Source: Nitriliruptor sp040882075
Lineage (GTDB): Bacteria > Actinomycetota > Nitriliruptoria > Nitriliruptorales > Nitriliruptoraceae
Reading direction: 5' to 3'
DNA length: 64,000 bases
Assembly: GCF_040882075.1 (NCBI RefSeq)
Contig: NZ_JBBEBZ010000164.1
Location: 9,407 to 73,406 of the forward strand
Of this stretch, positions 24,579-34,509 are shown one piece after another. The translations under genes and the position numbers were made by a program. Position 1 is the stretch's first letter; each line of letters begins with the position of its first letter. The notes below the pieces were generated by a model. That model searched no databases. It saw only the letters and a program-made list of their open reading frames with translations, and had not been told where the DNA came from.

Positions 24579-26720
24579 CTAGGCGGCGCGGCCGGTGGCA
24601 ACGCGGATGGTTCGGGTCAGCGATCCTGCCGCGAGTTCGTCCAGCTGCAGGCAGGGTGCGCGCAGCATCGCGGCCAGCTCGCTGGCGAGTCCGAGTCGGA
24701 CGAACCCCTGCTCGGTGTCGATGACCACAGCCGGTACTGCGCTGCTCGCCAGACGCATCGCGGCCCGTTGAGCATCGGCGAGCGCATCGGGACCGCCGTT
24801 GGCGCGCCCGTCGGTCACGGCGACCAGCAACGGGTGGCGGGCGGGGTCGCGGCGGGCGTGGGTCGCGATCACCTCGCCAGCACGGAGCAACCCGGCGGCC
24901 AACGGGGTGCGGCCGCCGGTCGGCAGCGCGGCGAGCTGCCGGTCGGCGAGTTCGACGCCGGCGGTGGGCGGCAGCACCAGCTGCGCCCCTCCGGCCCGGA
25001 ACGTGACCATCGCGACCAGGTCGCGCCGCTGGTAGGCGTCGAACAGCAGCGCCCGCACCGCCCCCTTGACGGCCGACATCCGCTGACGGGCCCCCATCGA
25101 CCCGGATGCGTCGACGCACAGCACGATCAGCGAACCCTGACGGCCACGACGTACGTGCTGGCGGAGGTCCTGGCGCCGAAGCGCCAGTCCGGCACCCTCG
25201 CGCCGACGATGATGTTGTTCAGGCGCAGCGGCCCGCAGTGTGGCCGCGACGGCGATCTCCTGACCACGAGGCCGTTCGCCCGCCCGCAGGGGACGAGCAC
25301 CAGCGCTCGCGCCGCGCCGGCTCGGTCCCGGGCTCCGACGGCCGTCGGCACCCATCTCCGGGTTGGGCACGGTCAGCAGCGCCGGCCGCCCCGTGACCTG
25401 GGCGTCCGCCACCCGGCCATCAGGCGCGGCGCCCTGATCGTTTGGCGGCTCGCGGCCATCGCGGTCCCGCTGATCCGCATCGGCGTCCTCGGCGGCGGCG
25501 TCGGGGACGCCATCCGCCGGTTCCGCAGAACCCTCCTCGGCGGGGTCGGATGCACCGCTCGGCGTCGCGTCCGCGCGCTGCGGTACACGTGGGCCGGTCG
25601 GGGGCGGTCCGTCCGTGTCGGCCCCGGTGGTGTCCTCGTGGTCGCGCCGAGCCACATCGTCGTCCGCACCGTCGGGGTCGTCGTCGGGGGGTGGGGGGTC
25701 GTCGTCGGGGGGTCGGGGGTCGTCGTCACCGAGCAGGCGGTCGAGCTCGTTCTCGTCGATCCCCGGATCGTCGAAAGGTCCCCGTCGACGGCGGTGCGGG
25801 AGCGCGAGCAGGCAAGCGGTCCGCACGTCCTCACGGGCAACGTGGGTGGCCCCACGCCAGGCGGCCAGGGCAACTGACGCTCGGGCCGTGACGATGTCGG
25901 CGCGGAGGCCGTCCACCTCGAGCGCTGCGCACACCTCGACGATGCGGATGAGCCACTCTTCCGAGAGTTCGACCGAGGGCAGCTGAGCGCGCGCTGCGAC
26001 GATCCGCTCAGCGAGTTCGCGTTCGTCGGTCGCGAACCGGGCCGCGAACGTCTCCTGGTCGGACTCGTAGGCGAGCCGGCGACGCACCACCTCGGCGCGT
26101 TGTGCCGGGTCGTGCGGGGCGACCACCTCGACGGTCAGTCCGAAGCGGTCGAGCAGCTGCGGGCGCAGCTCGCCTTCCTCCGGGTTCATCGTCCCGATCA
26201 GCTGGAACCGGGCGGGGTGACGCACGGAGACGCCCTCCCGCTCGACGTGGTTGACGCCCATCGCCGCGGCGTCGAGCAACACGTCGACGAGGTGATCGTC
26301 GAGCAGGTTGACCTCATCGACGTACAGCACCCCGCGGTGCGCCCGGGCGAGCAGTCCCGGCTCGAAGCTGCGGACCCCGTCCGCGAGCGCCCGTTCCAGA
26401 TCGATCGAGCCGAGCAGTCGGTCCTCGCTGGCGCCGATCGGCAGCTCCACCAGCGGGGTACGGACCCGGGTGCCGGTGCGGTCGGGCTGGTCACAGACGC
26501 CGCAGAGCTCGGCCGGAGCATCCGGCGGGCACCCGAACGCGCAGCCAGCGACGACCTCGATGTCGGGCAGCAGCGAGGCGAGTCCGCGGACAGCGGTCGA
26601 CTTCGCGGTGCCCTTGTGACCGCGGACGAGCACCCCACCGATGCGCGGATCGACGGCATCGACCAGCAGGGCCGTGACGAGCCGTTCCTGGCCGACGATG
26701 GCGCTGAAGGGATAGGTCAT
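24579..26720 (-). CDS. ChlI-ChlD fusion, chelatase AAA+ and VWA subunit
   Basis: This protein of 713 residues works with CobN. Residues 1 to about 340 form the ChlI AAA+ ATPase, with Walker A GHKGTAKSTAVRGL, Walker B GVLYVDEVNLLDDH and sensor motif GTMNPEEGEL. A linker of about 120 residues is rich in Asp and Pro (DDDPRPPDDDPPPPDDDP). The C-terminal von Willebrand A domain has the MIDAS motif DASGSM. Fused ChlID proteins in cobalamin operons are thought to replace CobS and CobT of the aerobic cobaltochelatase. The ATG overlaps the cobN stop (ATGA). Confidence 0.92.
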   Translation of the reverse strand: MTYPFSAIVGQERLVTALLVDAVDPRIGGVLVRGHKGTAKSTAVRGLASLLPDIEVVAGCAFGCPPDAPAELCGVCDQPDRTGTRVRTPLVELPIGASEDRLLGSIDLERALADGVRSFEPGLLARAHRGVLYVDEVNLLDDHLVDVLLDAAAMGVNHVEREGVSVRHPARFQLIGTMNPEEGELRPQLLDRFGLTVEVVAPHDPAQRAEVVRRRLAYESDQETFAARFATDERELAERIVAARAQLPSVELSEEWLIRIVEVCAALEVDGLRADIVTARASVALAAWRGATHVAREDVRTACLLALPHRRRRGPFDDPGIDENELDRLLGDDDPRPPDDDPPPPDDDPDGADDDVARRDHEDTTGADTDGPPPTGPRVPQRADATPSGASDPAEEGSAEPADGVPDAAAEDADADQRDRDGREPPNDQGAAPDGRVADAQVTGRPALLTVPNPEMGADGRRSPGPSRRGASAGARPLRAGERPRGQEIAVAATLRAAAPEQHHRRREGAGLALRRQDLRQHVRRGRQGSLIVLCVDASGSMGARQRMSAVKGAVRALLFDAYQRRDLVAMVTFRAGGAQLVLPPTAGVELADRQLAALPTGGRTPLAAGLLRAGEVIATHARRDPARHPLLVAVTDGRANGGPDALADAQRAAMRLASSAVPAVVIDTEQGFVRLGLASELAAMLRAPCLQLDELAAGSLTRTIRVATGRAA

Positions 26721-29700
26721 GGCGACACCTCCTCGCCGCGCTCCTCGACCAGCCCTTCGGTCTCCAGATACGCCGCACGGAGCTGCTCCAGGCGCTCGGG
26801 CGCAGGTTCGGCCCACAACCCGCGTTGCGCCGCCTCCAGCAACCGTTCGGCGATCCCCCGCAACGCCCACGGATTCGAACGCTCGAGGAAGTCGCGCACC
26901 TCCGGATCCAGCACGTACTTCTCCACCAAGGTGTCGTACTGCCAGTCCTGCACGACCCCGGTGGTGGCGTCGTAGCCGAACAGGTAGTCGACGGTCGCGG
27001 CGAGCTCGAACGCGCCCTTGTAGCCGTGACGCTGCATGCTGGCGATCCACTTCGGGTTGACGACCCGGGCACGGAAGATCCGGTCGGTCTCCTGCGCCAG
27101 GGTGCGCGCCCGCGGTCGGGACGGATCGCTGGAATCGCCGATCACAGCCTGCGGGTCGTTGCCGGTCAACGCCCGGATGGTGGCGACCATCCCGCCGTGT
27201 TCCTGGAAGTAATCATCCGAGTCGAGGATGTCGTGCTCGCGGGTGTCGGTGTTCTTCACCGCCACCTGGACGCGGCGCAGGTTGGTGTGGAAGTCCTCGC
27301 GGGCCTCGACACCGTCGAGCCCGCGGCCGTAGGCGTGTCCGGACCACACGGTGTAGACCTCGGCGATGTCGGCGGTGTCCTGCCAGTTGCGCGCGTCGAT
27401 CAACGGCAGCAGTCCGGCACCGTAGGCCCCGGGCTTCGCGCCGAAGATGCGGGTCGTCGACCGGCGGGTCGCCTCGGCCTCATCGACACCGTCGGCCAGC
27501 AGCCGGCCGCGGTCGGCCAGCGCGTGCTTGCGCACGAAGTTGCGCTCCACCGGCTCGTCGAGCTCCGCCACGGTCTCGACCGCCCGGTCCATCAGCCCGA
27601 CCAGGTGCGGGAACGCGTCGCGGAAGAAGCCACTGATCCGCACGGTCACGTCGATCCGCGGCCGTTTCAGTTCATCGAGGTCGATCACCTGGAGATCGAC
27701 CACGCGGCGGGTCTCCTCGTGCCAGACCGGGCGGACACCCAGCAGCGCGAGGATCTCTGCGATGTCATCACCGTGGGTGCGCATGTTGGCGGTGCCCCAC
27801 ACCACGATGCCGATCGTCTCTGGCAGCTCGCCGGTGTCGTCGAGCGAGCGTTGCAACAAGGCATCGGCGAGCTGCTGGCCGACGCCCCACGACAGCCGGC
27901 TGGGCAGTCCCTTCGGGTCGACGGAGTGGAAGTTGCGCCCGGTCGGCAGCACGTCGATGCGTCCGCGGGTCGGTGAGCCCGACGGACCGGACGGGATGAA
28001 ACGTCCGGCGAGGCCGTCGAGCAGCGCGTCGATCTCGCCGGCACATGCCCGGATGCGCGGAACGACCTCGTCGCACGCGAACGCGAGCACGTGCTCGACG
28101 TCCGGCTCGCGCTGACCGAGCACGTCCATCACCGCCGCGGCCACATCGTCCATGGACCACGCCTTGGCCGCCACCTCGACGATCAACCGATCGGCGAGGT
28201 CATCGATGCGGTCAAGCACATCTCCGCGGGTCACGATCGGTCCGGGTGTGAGCGTGCGCAGCCCGTCGAGATCCGGTTCCGGCCACGAGCTCGCGACCGC
28301 ACGACCGTCACCGATCCGCGTGCCGCCGTCGTCGAGCAGCACCGACTCGTCGAGCCCGAACGCCGTCGCGACCACCGACCGCAGACCGGGGACCTCGCCC
28401 TGCGGCAGCCGCAGGATGGCCTTGACCAGCCCACGCAGCTGTTCGTCCAGCGGTGGGGCACCCAACACGTGTAGGCCGTCACGGACCTGCAGGTCTTTGA
28501 TCTCGCACAGGTAACCGTCGACGTGGGTGACCAGCTCCCCGAAATCGGCCGGGTCGTCGGGCATCTCGTCCACGCCGACCGCCGGGGCGATGTGGGAGTC
28601 GACCAGCAGCGCCCACACCTGATCGCGCAGTGCCGGCAGCTTGGAGGGGTCGAGCAGTTCGAGTTCGGCGTACTCGTCGAGCAGGTGCTCGAGCCGGGTC
28701 AGGTCGTCGTAGGTCTCCGCGCGCATCATCGGCGGGACCAGATGGTCGACCACGGTGGCATGGGCGCGGCGCTTGGCCTGGGTGCCCTCACCCGGGTCGT
28801 TGACGACGAACGGGTAGAACAGCGGGACGTCGGTCAGCGCCGCGTCGGTGGCGCAGGAGGCCGACATCCCGACCCCTTTGCCGGGCAGCCACTCAAGCGT
28901 GCCGTGCTTGCCCACGTGCACGATGGCGTGTGCCCCGAAGGTGCGGGTCAGCCACCAGTAGGCGGCGAGGTAGTGGTGGGTCGGCGCCAGGTCCGGCGAG
29001 TGGTAGATCGCGATCGGGTCGTCGCCGAACCCGCGCGGCGGCTGGATCGCGAGCACGACGTTGCCGAAGGTCATCGTCGCGGTCACCAGATGCTGGCCGT
29101 CGGGGTGCAGCAGGACCTCACCCGGCGGCGGGCCCCACTGCGCTTCCACGCTCGCCTGCAGGTCGGTGGGCAGCTGTCGGAACCAGGTGACGTAGTCGTC
29201 CACAGCCAGCCGCGCATCGGCGTGTGCGAGCTGATCCTCGGTGAGGTCCTCCGCATCGAACCCGCCCCGGGCGATCAGCGCGTGGATCAGCGCATCCGAG
29301 TCCTCGAGCAGGTGCTCATCGACGTCGTCGCCGAGCCAGTAGCCGGCGTCGCGCATGTCGCGCAGGATCGCGACCGTGGATGCCGGGGTGTCGAGCCCGA
29401 CACCATTGCCGATGCGGCTGTGCTTGGTCGGATAGTTCGAGAGGACCAGCCCGACGCGCTTGTCCGCATTGGGTACATGGCGCAGCCGGGCGTGGTTGAC
29501 CGCCAGCCCCGCGACCCGGGCGGTGCGCTCAGGGTCGGCGACGTAGCGCACCAGCGGACCGTCGACGCGGTCGTCGGCGGCGGTCAGCTCCTTGAACGAG
29601 AACGGCACCCCGATGATGCGTCCGTCGAACTCCGGCAGCGCGATCTGCATCGCGGTGTCCATCGGTGACAGGCCGACGTTGGCCTCCTGCCACCGCTCGC

Positions 29701-30538
29701 GGCTGGCGGTCGAGGTCAACGCCTGGATGACGGGCACACCCAACCGCTCCAGCGCATCCGCGTGCCAGGCGTCCGCGTCGGCCGCGTTGGCGCCGCCCAT
29801 CGCCAGCACCGTGACCACCAGCGCGTCGGGGTGCACGTCGTGGTCGCTCAGCATCGTGAGCAGCGGGACCTCGCCGTCCGCTTCCGGCCGCAGCGAATAG
29901 CAGTGCAACCCGACGGCTTGCGCTCCCTTCGCCTCGATCGCGTCGAGCAACGCATCCACGAACCCGGTGTTGCCCGACACCAGGTGCGAACGGTAGAAGA
30001 CGACGCCGATCAGCGGTTTGGCGGGATCCAGACCGGCAAGCGCGTCCGCCCGACGCGGGTGGTAGGCACCGTGGTCGGGCAGCTGCTGCGGGGGCTCGAA
30101 GCCGAGGCCGGTCACCAGCAGCGTGTCGGCCACGAACCGCAGCAGCTGTTCGGTGTTGGCCGTGCCGCCGAGGCGCAGGTACTCGAAGGCCTGCGCGACC
30201 ACGGCGGTCGGGGCGGTCGACAGCGCCGTGAGCTCCGCATCCGGGGAGCCCTCCCCCGACAGTGCGAGCAGCGGTATCCCGCCGGCGACACAGCGCTCGC
30301 GCAGCGCGTCGAGCAGTTCGGGGAACGCAGCGCGCCCGCCGAGCAGCCGGACGACCACGACCTCGACGTCCGCGGTGACCTCGTCGAGCCAGCCGGCCAG
30401 CGCCTCGGCGTCGTCACGCGGCGCACGGGCCGGATTCAGCGCTCGAACGCGCGGGGCGTCATCGGGGAGCGCCTCGACGGCGCCCGCCGCGGCGAGGATC
30501 TCCGTGTCGGCCGTGGTCAACAGCAAGATGGTGGTCAC
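26717..30538 (-). CDS. cobN: cobaltochelatase large subunit CobN
   Basis: This protein of 1273 residues, usual for the CobN/BchH family, binds the ring and cobalt and inserts the metal with the ATPase subunits encoded next to it. Typical blocks are GVVFYRSHLVSGNTGFVDAL, PTKHSRIGNGVGLDTPAS, HVGKHGTLEWLPGKGVGMS and GPGQ-less C-terminal GSTANMRTHGDD-like WGTANMRTHGDDIAEIL. In aerobic producers it acts on hydrogenobyrinate a,c-diamide. The GTG at 30538 overlaps the cobQ stop (GTGA). Confidence 0.95.
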   Translation of the reverse strand: MTTILLLTTADTEILAAAGAVEALPDDAPRVRALNPARAPRDDAEALAGWLDEVTADVEVVVVRLLGGRAAFPELLDALRERCVAGGIPLLALSGEGSPDAELTALSTAPTAVVAQAFEYLRLGGTANTEQLLRFVADTLLVTGLGFEPPQQLPDHGAYHPRRADALAGLDPAKPLIGVVFYRSHLVSGNTGFVDALLDAIEAKGAQAVGLHCYSLRPEADGEVPLLTMLSDHDVHPDALVVTVLAMGGANAADADAWHADALERLGVPVIQALTSTASRERWQEANVGLSPMDTAMQIALPEFDGRIIGVPFSFKELTAADDRVDGPLVRYVADPERTARVAGLAVNHARLRHVPNADKRVGLVLSNYPTKHSRIGNGVGLDTPASTVAILRDMRDAGYWLGDDVDEHLLEDSDALIHALIARGGFDAEDLTEDQLAHADARLAVDDYVTWFRQLPTDLQASVEAQWGPPPGEVLLHPDGQHLVTATMTFGNVVLAIQPPRGFGDDPIAIYHSPDLAPTHHYLAAYWWLTRTFGAHAIVHVGKHGTLEWLPGKGVGMSASCATDAALTDVPLFYPFVVNDPGEGTQAKRRAHATVVDHLVPPMMRAETYDDLTRLEHLLDEYAELELLDPSKLPALRDQVWALLVDSHIAPAVGVDEMPDDPADFGELVTHVDGYLCEIKDLQVRDGLHVLGAPPLDEQLRGLVKAILRLPQGEVPGLRSVVATAFGLDESVLLDDGGTRIGDGRAVASSWPEPDLDGLRTLTPGPIVTRGDVLDRIDDLADRLIVEVAAKAWSMDDVAAAVMDVLGQREPDVEHVLAFACDEVVPRIRACAGEIDALLDGLAGRFIPSGPSGSPTRGRIDVLPTGRNFHSVDPKGLPSRLSWGVGQQLADALLQRSLDDTGELPETIGIVVWGTANMRTHGDDIAEILALLGVRPVWHEETRRVVDLQVIDLDELKRPRIDVTVRISGFFRDAFPHLVGLMDRAVETVAELDEPVERNFVRKHALADRGRLLADGVDEAEATRRSTTRIFGAKPGAYGAGLLPLIDARNWQDTADIAEVYTVWSGHAYGRGLDGVEAREDFHTNLRRVQVAVKNTDTREHDILDSDDYFQEHGGMVATIRALTGNDPQAVIGDSSDPSRPRARTLAQETDRIFRARVVNPKWIASMQRHGYKGAFELAATVDYLFGYDATTGVVQDWQYDTLVEKYVLDPEVRDFLERSNPWALRGIAERLLEAAQRGLWAEPAPERLEQLRAAYLETEGLVEERGEEVSP

Positions 30539-32142
30539 GTGGACTCCGCGGTCGGATCGAGCGGGTCGGGGCCGGACAGGTCAAGGCCGGACGGGCTGGG
30601 CTCCGGGAGCGGCCCCGCGGCGGGCGCACCGCCGGGTGCGACGACGGGGAGGCCACGAGGAACGCCCTCGTCGAGCAGCCGGTACAGCGCCGAGGTGTCG
30701 AGGTGGGCGGCGACGAGATCACCCAGCACGTCCAGCCGCCGGGCACGCACCTGCGCGAACGGTTCGGCGCCGGGGAGCCAGTCCCGGTTGGTACGGGCGG
30801 CGACGTCCGCCAGGATCGCCCGTCGCAGTGCGTCGTGCTCGAGGACACCGTGCCAGGAGGTGCCGAGTACCGCACCGACGACACACCCTTCATCGTCATC
30901 GGCATCGGCCAGCGCGTCGACCAGCCATGCGTCGCCGCCGTGGCGGACGACTCGGCCGTGGCGGATCTCGTACCCGGACGCCGCGGTGGCGAACCGCGGG
31001 CTCGTCCCCACCCGCTGGGCGAGCAGCTTGTCGGGACGGAAGGTCGTGACGACCGGCAGCAGGTCGAGCCCGGCGACGGTCCCGGCGCGGGACTCGACGT
31101 CGTCGTGCAGGGTCGTGCCGAGCATCTGGTAGCCGCCGCAGATCCCCAGGACCGGCCGTCCCTGCGCTGCCCGGGCGGCGATGGCGTCCGCCAGGCCCTG
31201 GCGGTGGAGCCACGCCAGGTCGAGGACCGTGTTCTTGGTGCCGGGCAGGACCACCAGGTCCGCTCGGAGCACGTCGGTCGGATCGGTCGTGTAGCGGACC
31301 CGGACACCCGGCTCGGCGGCCAGCGCGTCGGCGTCGGTGACGTTCGAGCTGCGGGGTAGGCGGACCACCGCGACGTCGATCACATCCGCCCCGATGGGCG
31401 GGGTCGAGGGAAGCCCGCGATCCATGGCGAGCGAGTCCTCGGCATCGAGCCACAGACCATCAACGTGGGGCAGCACCCCCAGGTTGGGACGGCCGATGAG
31501 CTGCTCCAACTGCACGAGACCCGGTGCGAGTACCCCCGGATCGCCACGGAAGCGGTTGATGACGGTCCCGGCGATCAGGGCCTGGTCCGCCGGTTCGAGC
31601 AGCCCGACGGTGCCGTAGAGCGCCGCGAACACCCCACCGCGATCGATGTCCCCGATCACGATCACGGGGAGGTCGGCAGCGCGGGCGAGACCCATGTTGG
31701 TCAGATCGTGCGCACGGAGGTTGATCTCCGCCGGGCTGCCCGCGCCCTCGCAGATCACGGCGTCGAACCGGCTGCGTAGGTCCGCGAGCGCGTCCATCAC
31801 GATCGGCTTGAGGTAGAGGCGGCGGTTGTGGTAGTCGCGGGCGCCGGCTTCGAATGCCGGCTGTCCCATGACCACGACCTGGCTGTGTCGGTCCCCGGTC
31901 GGTTTGATGAGGATCGGGTTCATGGCGGCTTCGGGGGGGACCATCGCTGCGGCGGCCTGGGCGGCCTGGGCCCGGCCGATCTCGGCGCCGTCGGCGGTGA
32001 CCGCGGAGTTCAACGCCATGTTCTGGGCCTTGAACGGCGCCACCTTCACGCCTTCGCGTGCCAACCACCGGCAGATCGCCGCGACGAGCACGCTCTTGCC
32101 CGCATCCGAGGTGGTGCCCGCGACCAGCAGGGCCCCGCTCAT
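30535..32142 (-). CDS. cobQ: cobyric acid synthase CobQ/CbiP
   Basis: This ATP-dependent amidotransferase of 535 residues amidates four side chains of adenosylcobyrinate diamide. The N-terminal P-loop is GTTSDAGKSVLVAAI, followed by PFKAQNMALNSAVT and EGAGSPAEINL. The glutaminase domain has GICGGYQMLG with the nucleophilic cysteine and a closing histidine near GTSWHG. A C-terminal Pro/Gly/Ala tail of about 40 residues is added. ATGA overlap with cobD upstream. Confidence 0.96.
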   Translation of the reverse strand: MSGALLVAGTTSDAGKSVLVAAICRWLAREGVKVAPFKAQNMALNSAVTADGAEIGRAQAAQAAAAMVPPEAAMNPILIKPTGDRHSQVVVMGQPAFEAGARDYHNRRLYLKPIVMDALADLRSRFDAVICEGAGSPAEINLRAHDLTNMGLARAADLPVIVIGDIDRGGVFAALYGTVGLLEPADQALIAGTVINRFRGDPGVLAPGLVQLEQLIGRPNLGVLPHVDGLWLDAEDSLAMDRGLPSTPPIGADVIDVAVVRLPRSSNVTDADALAAEPGVRVRYTTDPTDVLRADLVVLPGTKNTVLDLAWLHRQGLADAIAARAAQGRPVLGICGGYQMLGTTLHDDVESRAGTVAGLDLLPVVTTFRPDKLLAQRVGTSPRFATAASGYEIRHGRVVRHGGDAWLVDALADADDDEGCVVGAVLGTSWHGVLEHDALRRAILADVAARTNRDWLPGAEPFAQVRARRLDVLGDLVAAHLDTSALYRLLDEGVPRGLPVVAPGGAPAAGPLPEPSPSGLDLSGPDPLDPTAEST

Positions 32143-33134
32143 GACCGGGCCCCTTCCGCGCGGACCTCGACGTGGCGCCCGCGCGCCACCGCCACGCCGA
32201 TCGCGGCAGCGAACGCGACGGTCACTGCTGCGAGTTCGAGCGCGGACGAGAGCGCAGCCGCGCGGTCGATGTCATCGATGCGCGGTGACGGCCCCTCGCC
32301 CATGGCGGGCCGGCGGTCCTGGTGGTCGCCGTAGTGGTTGACGTCACCCCCGAGGGTGAGACCGAGCGCGCCGGCTGCCGCGGCCTCGACCGGGCCCGCG
32401 TTCGGACTCGGGTGGCCGGCGGCGTCACGCCGCCAGACCCGCCACGCATCCGTCGGGCGCCCACCGACGGTCGGGGCCAGCACGACCGTCAGCAACGCGG
32501 TCAGCCGGGCCGGGGCGAGGTTGATCAGGTCATCGGTCCGCGCAGCCACCCGACCGAACCGCAGATGACGTGAGGTTCGGTACCCGACCATCGCGTCCAA
32601 CGTGTTCACGGTCCGGTGCACGACCACGCCGGTCGCACCGAACACCGCGCCCCACGCGAGCGTGCCGACGACGGCGTCGGAGGTGTTCTCCGCAACCGAC
32701 TCGACGGTCGCACGGGCGAGCCCGTCCGCGTCCAACCTCGACGGGTCACGGCCGCACAACCATCCGAGCTGATCACGGGCAGCGTCGAGGTCCCCGGCAC
32801 GGAGCAACTCGGCCATCGTGCGCGCCGCCCGACGCAGGCTCGTGCCGCCGAGTGCCACGGCGGTCACCAGTGCCCTCAGTGCCAACCGTCCCGCCGGTGG
32901 CAGGGCGCGCTCGGCCGAACGGGTCACCGCCGCGGCACCACCGACGAGCACCAGCGCGTAAAGCGCTCCGGCCGCCTCGTGATCGGCGTACCAGCGGCGC
33001 TCGTACCGTTCGGCGAGCTGACCGAAGCCGGCGACGGGATGGAAACGTGGCGGATCGGCGACGGTCCGGTCCAGCCACACCCCGAGCAGGAGCCCAACCG
33101 CACCCGCCGTTACGCCATCCATGGTGCGGCTCAT
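32139..33134 (-). CDS. cobD: adenosylcobinamide-phosphate synthase CobD/CbiB
   Basis: This membrane protein of 331 residues attaches aminopropanol (phosphate) to adenosylcobyric acid. Motifs are LDRTVADPPRFHPVAGFG at the N terminus, ATVESVAENTSDAVVGTL and FGRVAARTDDLINLAPARL. Hydrophobic stretches predict several membrane segments. The ATG at 33134 overlaps the stop of cobC (ATGA). Its substrate is probably made by the PLP half of the CobU-CobC fusion. Confidence 0.94.
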   Translation of the reverse strand: MSRTMDGVTAGAVGLLLGVWLDRTVADPPRFHPVAGFGQLAERYERRWYADHEAAGALYALVLVGGAAAVTRSAERALPPAGRLALRALVTAVALGGTSLRRAARTMAELLRAGDLDAARDQLGWLCGRDPSRLDADGLARATVESVAENTSDAVVGTLAWGAVFGATGVVVHRTVNTLDAMVGYRTSRHLRFGRVAARTDDLINLAPARLTALLTVVLAPTVGGRPTDAWRVWRRDAAGHPSPNAGPVEAAAAGALGLTLGGDVNHYGDHQDRRPAMGEGPSPRIDDIDRAAALSSALELAAVTVAFAAAIGVAVARGRHVEVRAEGARS

Positions 33135-33748
33135 GGCGCTGCTCGTGATGTGGAGCTGACCACGGCGTGCGTGGGCAGCCGGACGTTGGTCCGGACGAGC
33201 GTCCACCCGCCGTGGGGCCTGGCGTGCAGCTCGGTGAGGCTGCACGGGGCGACGTCGACGCGCCACATCGACGACATCGGCGCCTGGAGTGCCTGCAGGA
33301 TGGCCAGCTTGATCGGGCCGCCGTGGGTGAACACCGCCGTGGTCCCCTCCCGATCGCGCAGTCGTTCGAGTGCTCGCGCCAGTCGTTCGCCGAGCGCGTC
33401 CAGGGTCTCGCCCCCGTGAGGCGCCGTGTTGGGGTCGGCGTACCAGCCCTCCAGCTCGGCGGGGAATTCGCGGCCGATCTCGTGGGGGTCGCGTCCGGCC
33501 CACCTGCCGAAGTCGAGTTCGGCGAGGTCTGGGTCCACCTCGGCGTCGGGGAACCCGGCCAGGGTTGCGGTCTGACGGCAGCGAAGCGCGGGACTCGTGG
33601 ATGCGGCATCGGAGTGGAGGTGGCCGGCCAGGGTCTTGGCCGCGCGACGCCCGGCGTCGTCGAGCGGTTCGTCGGACGGGAACAGGAACTGCCGCGTCGC
33701 GGTGGACGGCGCGTGACGGATCAGCAGCAGGCTTGGACGCCGACTCAC
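33131..33748 (-). CDS. histidine phosphatase CobC-like (alpha-ribazole phosphatase)
   Basis: This protein of 205 residues belongs to the histidine phosphatase superfamily. It has the phosphohistidine motif LIRHAPST (RHA in place of the common RHG), SPALRCRQTA and THGGPIKLAIL. In this context it probably dephosphorylates alpha-ribazole-5'-phosphate or the final cobalamin phosphate. The GTG at 33748 overlaps the cbtA stop (GTGA); the longer frame to 33871 would run back into cbtA. Name clash: this is the enteric CobC, not the decarboxylase. Confidence 0.85.
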   Translation of the reverse strand: MSRRPSLLLIRHAPSTATRQFLFPSDEPLDDAGRRAAKTLAGHLHSDAASTSPALRCRQTATLAGFPDAEVDPDLAELDFGRWAGRDPHEIGREFPAELEGWYADPNTAPHGGETLDALGERLARALERLRDREGTTAVFTHGGPIKLAILQALQAPMSSMWRVDVAPCSLTELHARPHGGWTLVRTNVRLPTHAVVSSTSRAAP

Positions 33749-34506
33749 GCCGGCCACCGCGGTCGCGCCCCGTTCTTGGCGGTGTCGCGATCCCACAGCA
33801 GCCCGAACACGGCCGCGATCCCCGCCCACAGCAACGTCTGGGTGGCAAGCGACGCCAACCGGAACTGCCACAGCAGCTCGCCGGGGAACCCCGGTCCCCC
33901 CGCCTCCGTGCTGCTCGGCAGCGCTAGCACCAGCCCCCCGAAAGCGACCAGAGCGACCGCTGCGACAACGACCTGACGCGGCGCATCGCGGAACCCGGTG
34001 GCGTGCAAGCGGTGCGCGAACGTCCAGAGCGCCGCAGCCAGCGCGATCGACAGGCCGATCGCTGCGAGGTACCAGGCCGAACGGGTCCCGACCGCGCCGG
34101 GATCGCCCACCCCCGGCGGGTTGGGTGGTGCGGCAAGCAGCGGCACGAGTGCCATCGCCACCCAGGCGACCGCGCCCAGTTTCAGTGAGGCGCGCCAGTC
34201 GTCAGGGTCCCGGATGAAGCCACGAACGAAGGCGAACAGCACGCCGAACAGGCCGCCGAATGCCGCACCGACGACCGCGGTCGCGACCGGCAGCAGCGCC
34301 TGTTGGGTCGTACGCGAGACGGAGAAGTCCGCGGGGTCGTCGTGTCCACTCGCCGCAGGGTCGTCAGCGGAAGCTCCCTCGAGCGCCTCTTCGATCCGGA
34401 TCGCTTCGCGCACCGGGATCTCCCCGATGACGAACGCGAACAGACCGGCGAGTACACCCGCGAGCAGCCCCGCCGCGAGGCCGCGACGGATACTTGGTGC
34501 CAGCAC
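33745..34506 (-). CDS. cbtA: cobalt transporter subunit CbtA
   Basis: This membrane protein of 253 residues has about five predicted hydrophobic segments (for example GLLAGVLAGLFAFVIGE and ATAVVGAAFGGLFGVLFAFV). It matches the CbtA family, known from B12-regulated cobalt uptake loci. The start at 34506 lies three bases after the cbtB stop. The loop after the first membrane segment is acidic. Function is inferred from the family, the CbtB partner and the cobalamin riboswitch upstream. Confidence 0.88.
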   Translation of the reverse strand: MLAPSIRRGLAAGLLAGVLAGLFAFVIGEIPVREAIRIEEALEGASADDPAASGHDDPADFSVSRTTQQALLPVATAVVGAAFGGLFGVLFAFVRGFIRDPDDWRASLKLGAVAWVAMALVPLLAAPPNPPGVGDPGAVGTRSAWYLAAIGLSIALAAALWTFAHRLHATGFRDAPRQVVVAAVALVAFGGLVLALPSSTEAGGPGFPGELLWQFRLASLATQTLLWAGIAAVFGLLWDRDTAKNGARPRWPA

Positions 34507-34509
34507 CGA

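Noticed and set aside
25660..25745. G-rich repeats resembling a tandem array
   Set aside because: They are codons of the Asp/Pro-rich linker of the ChlI-ChlD protein and need no other explanation.
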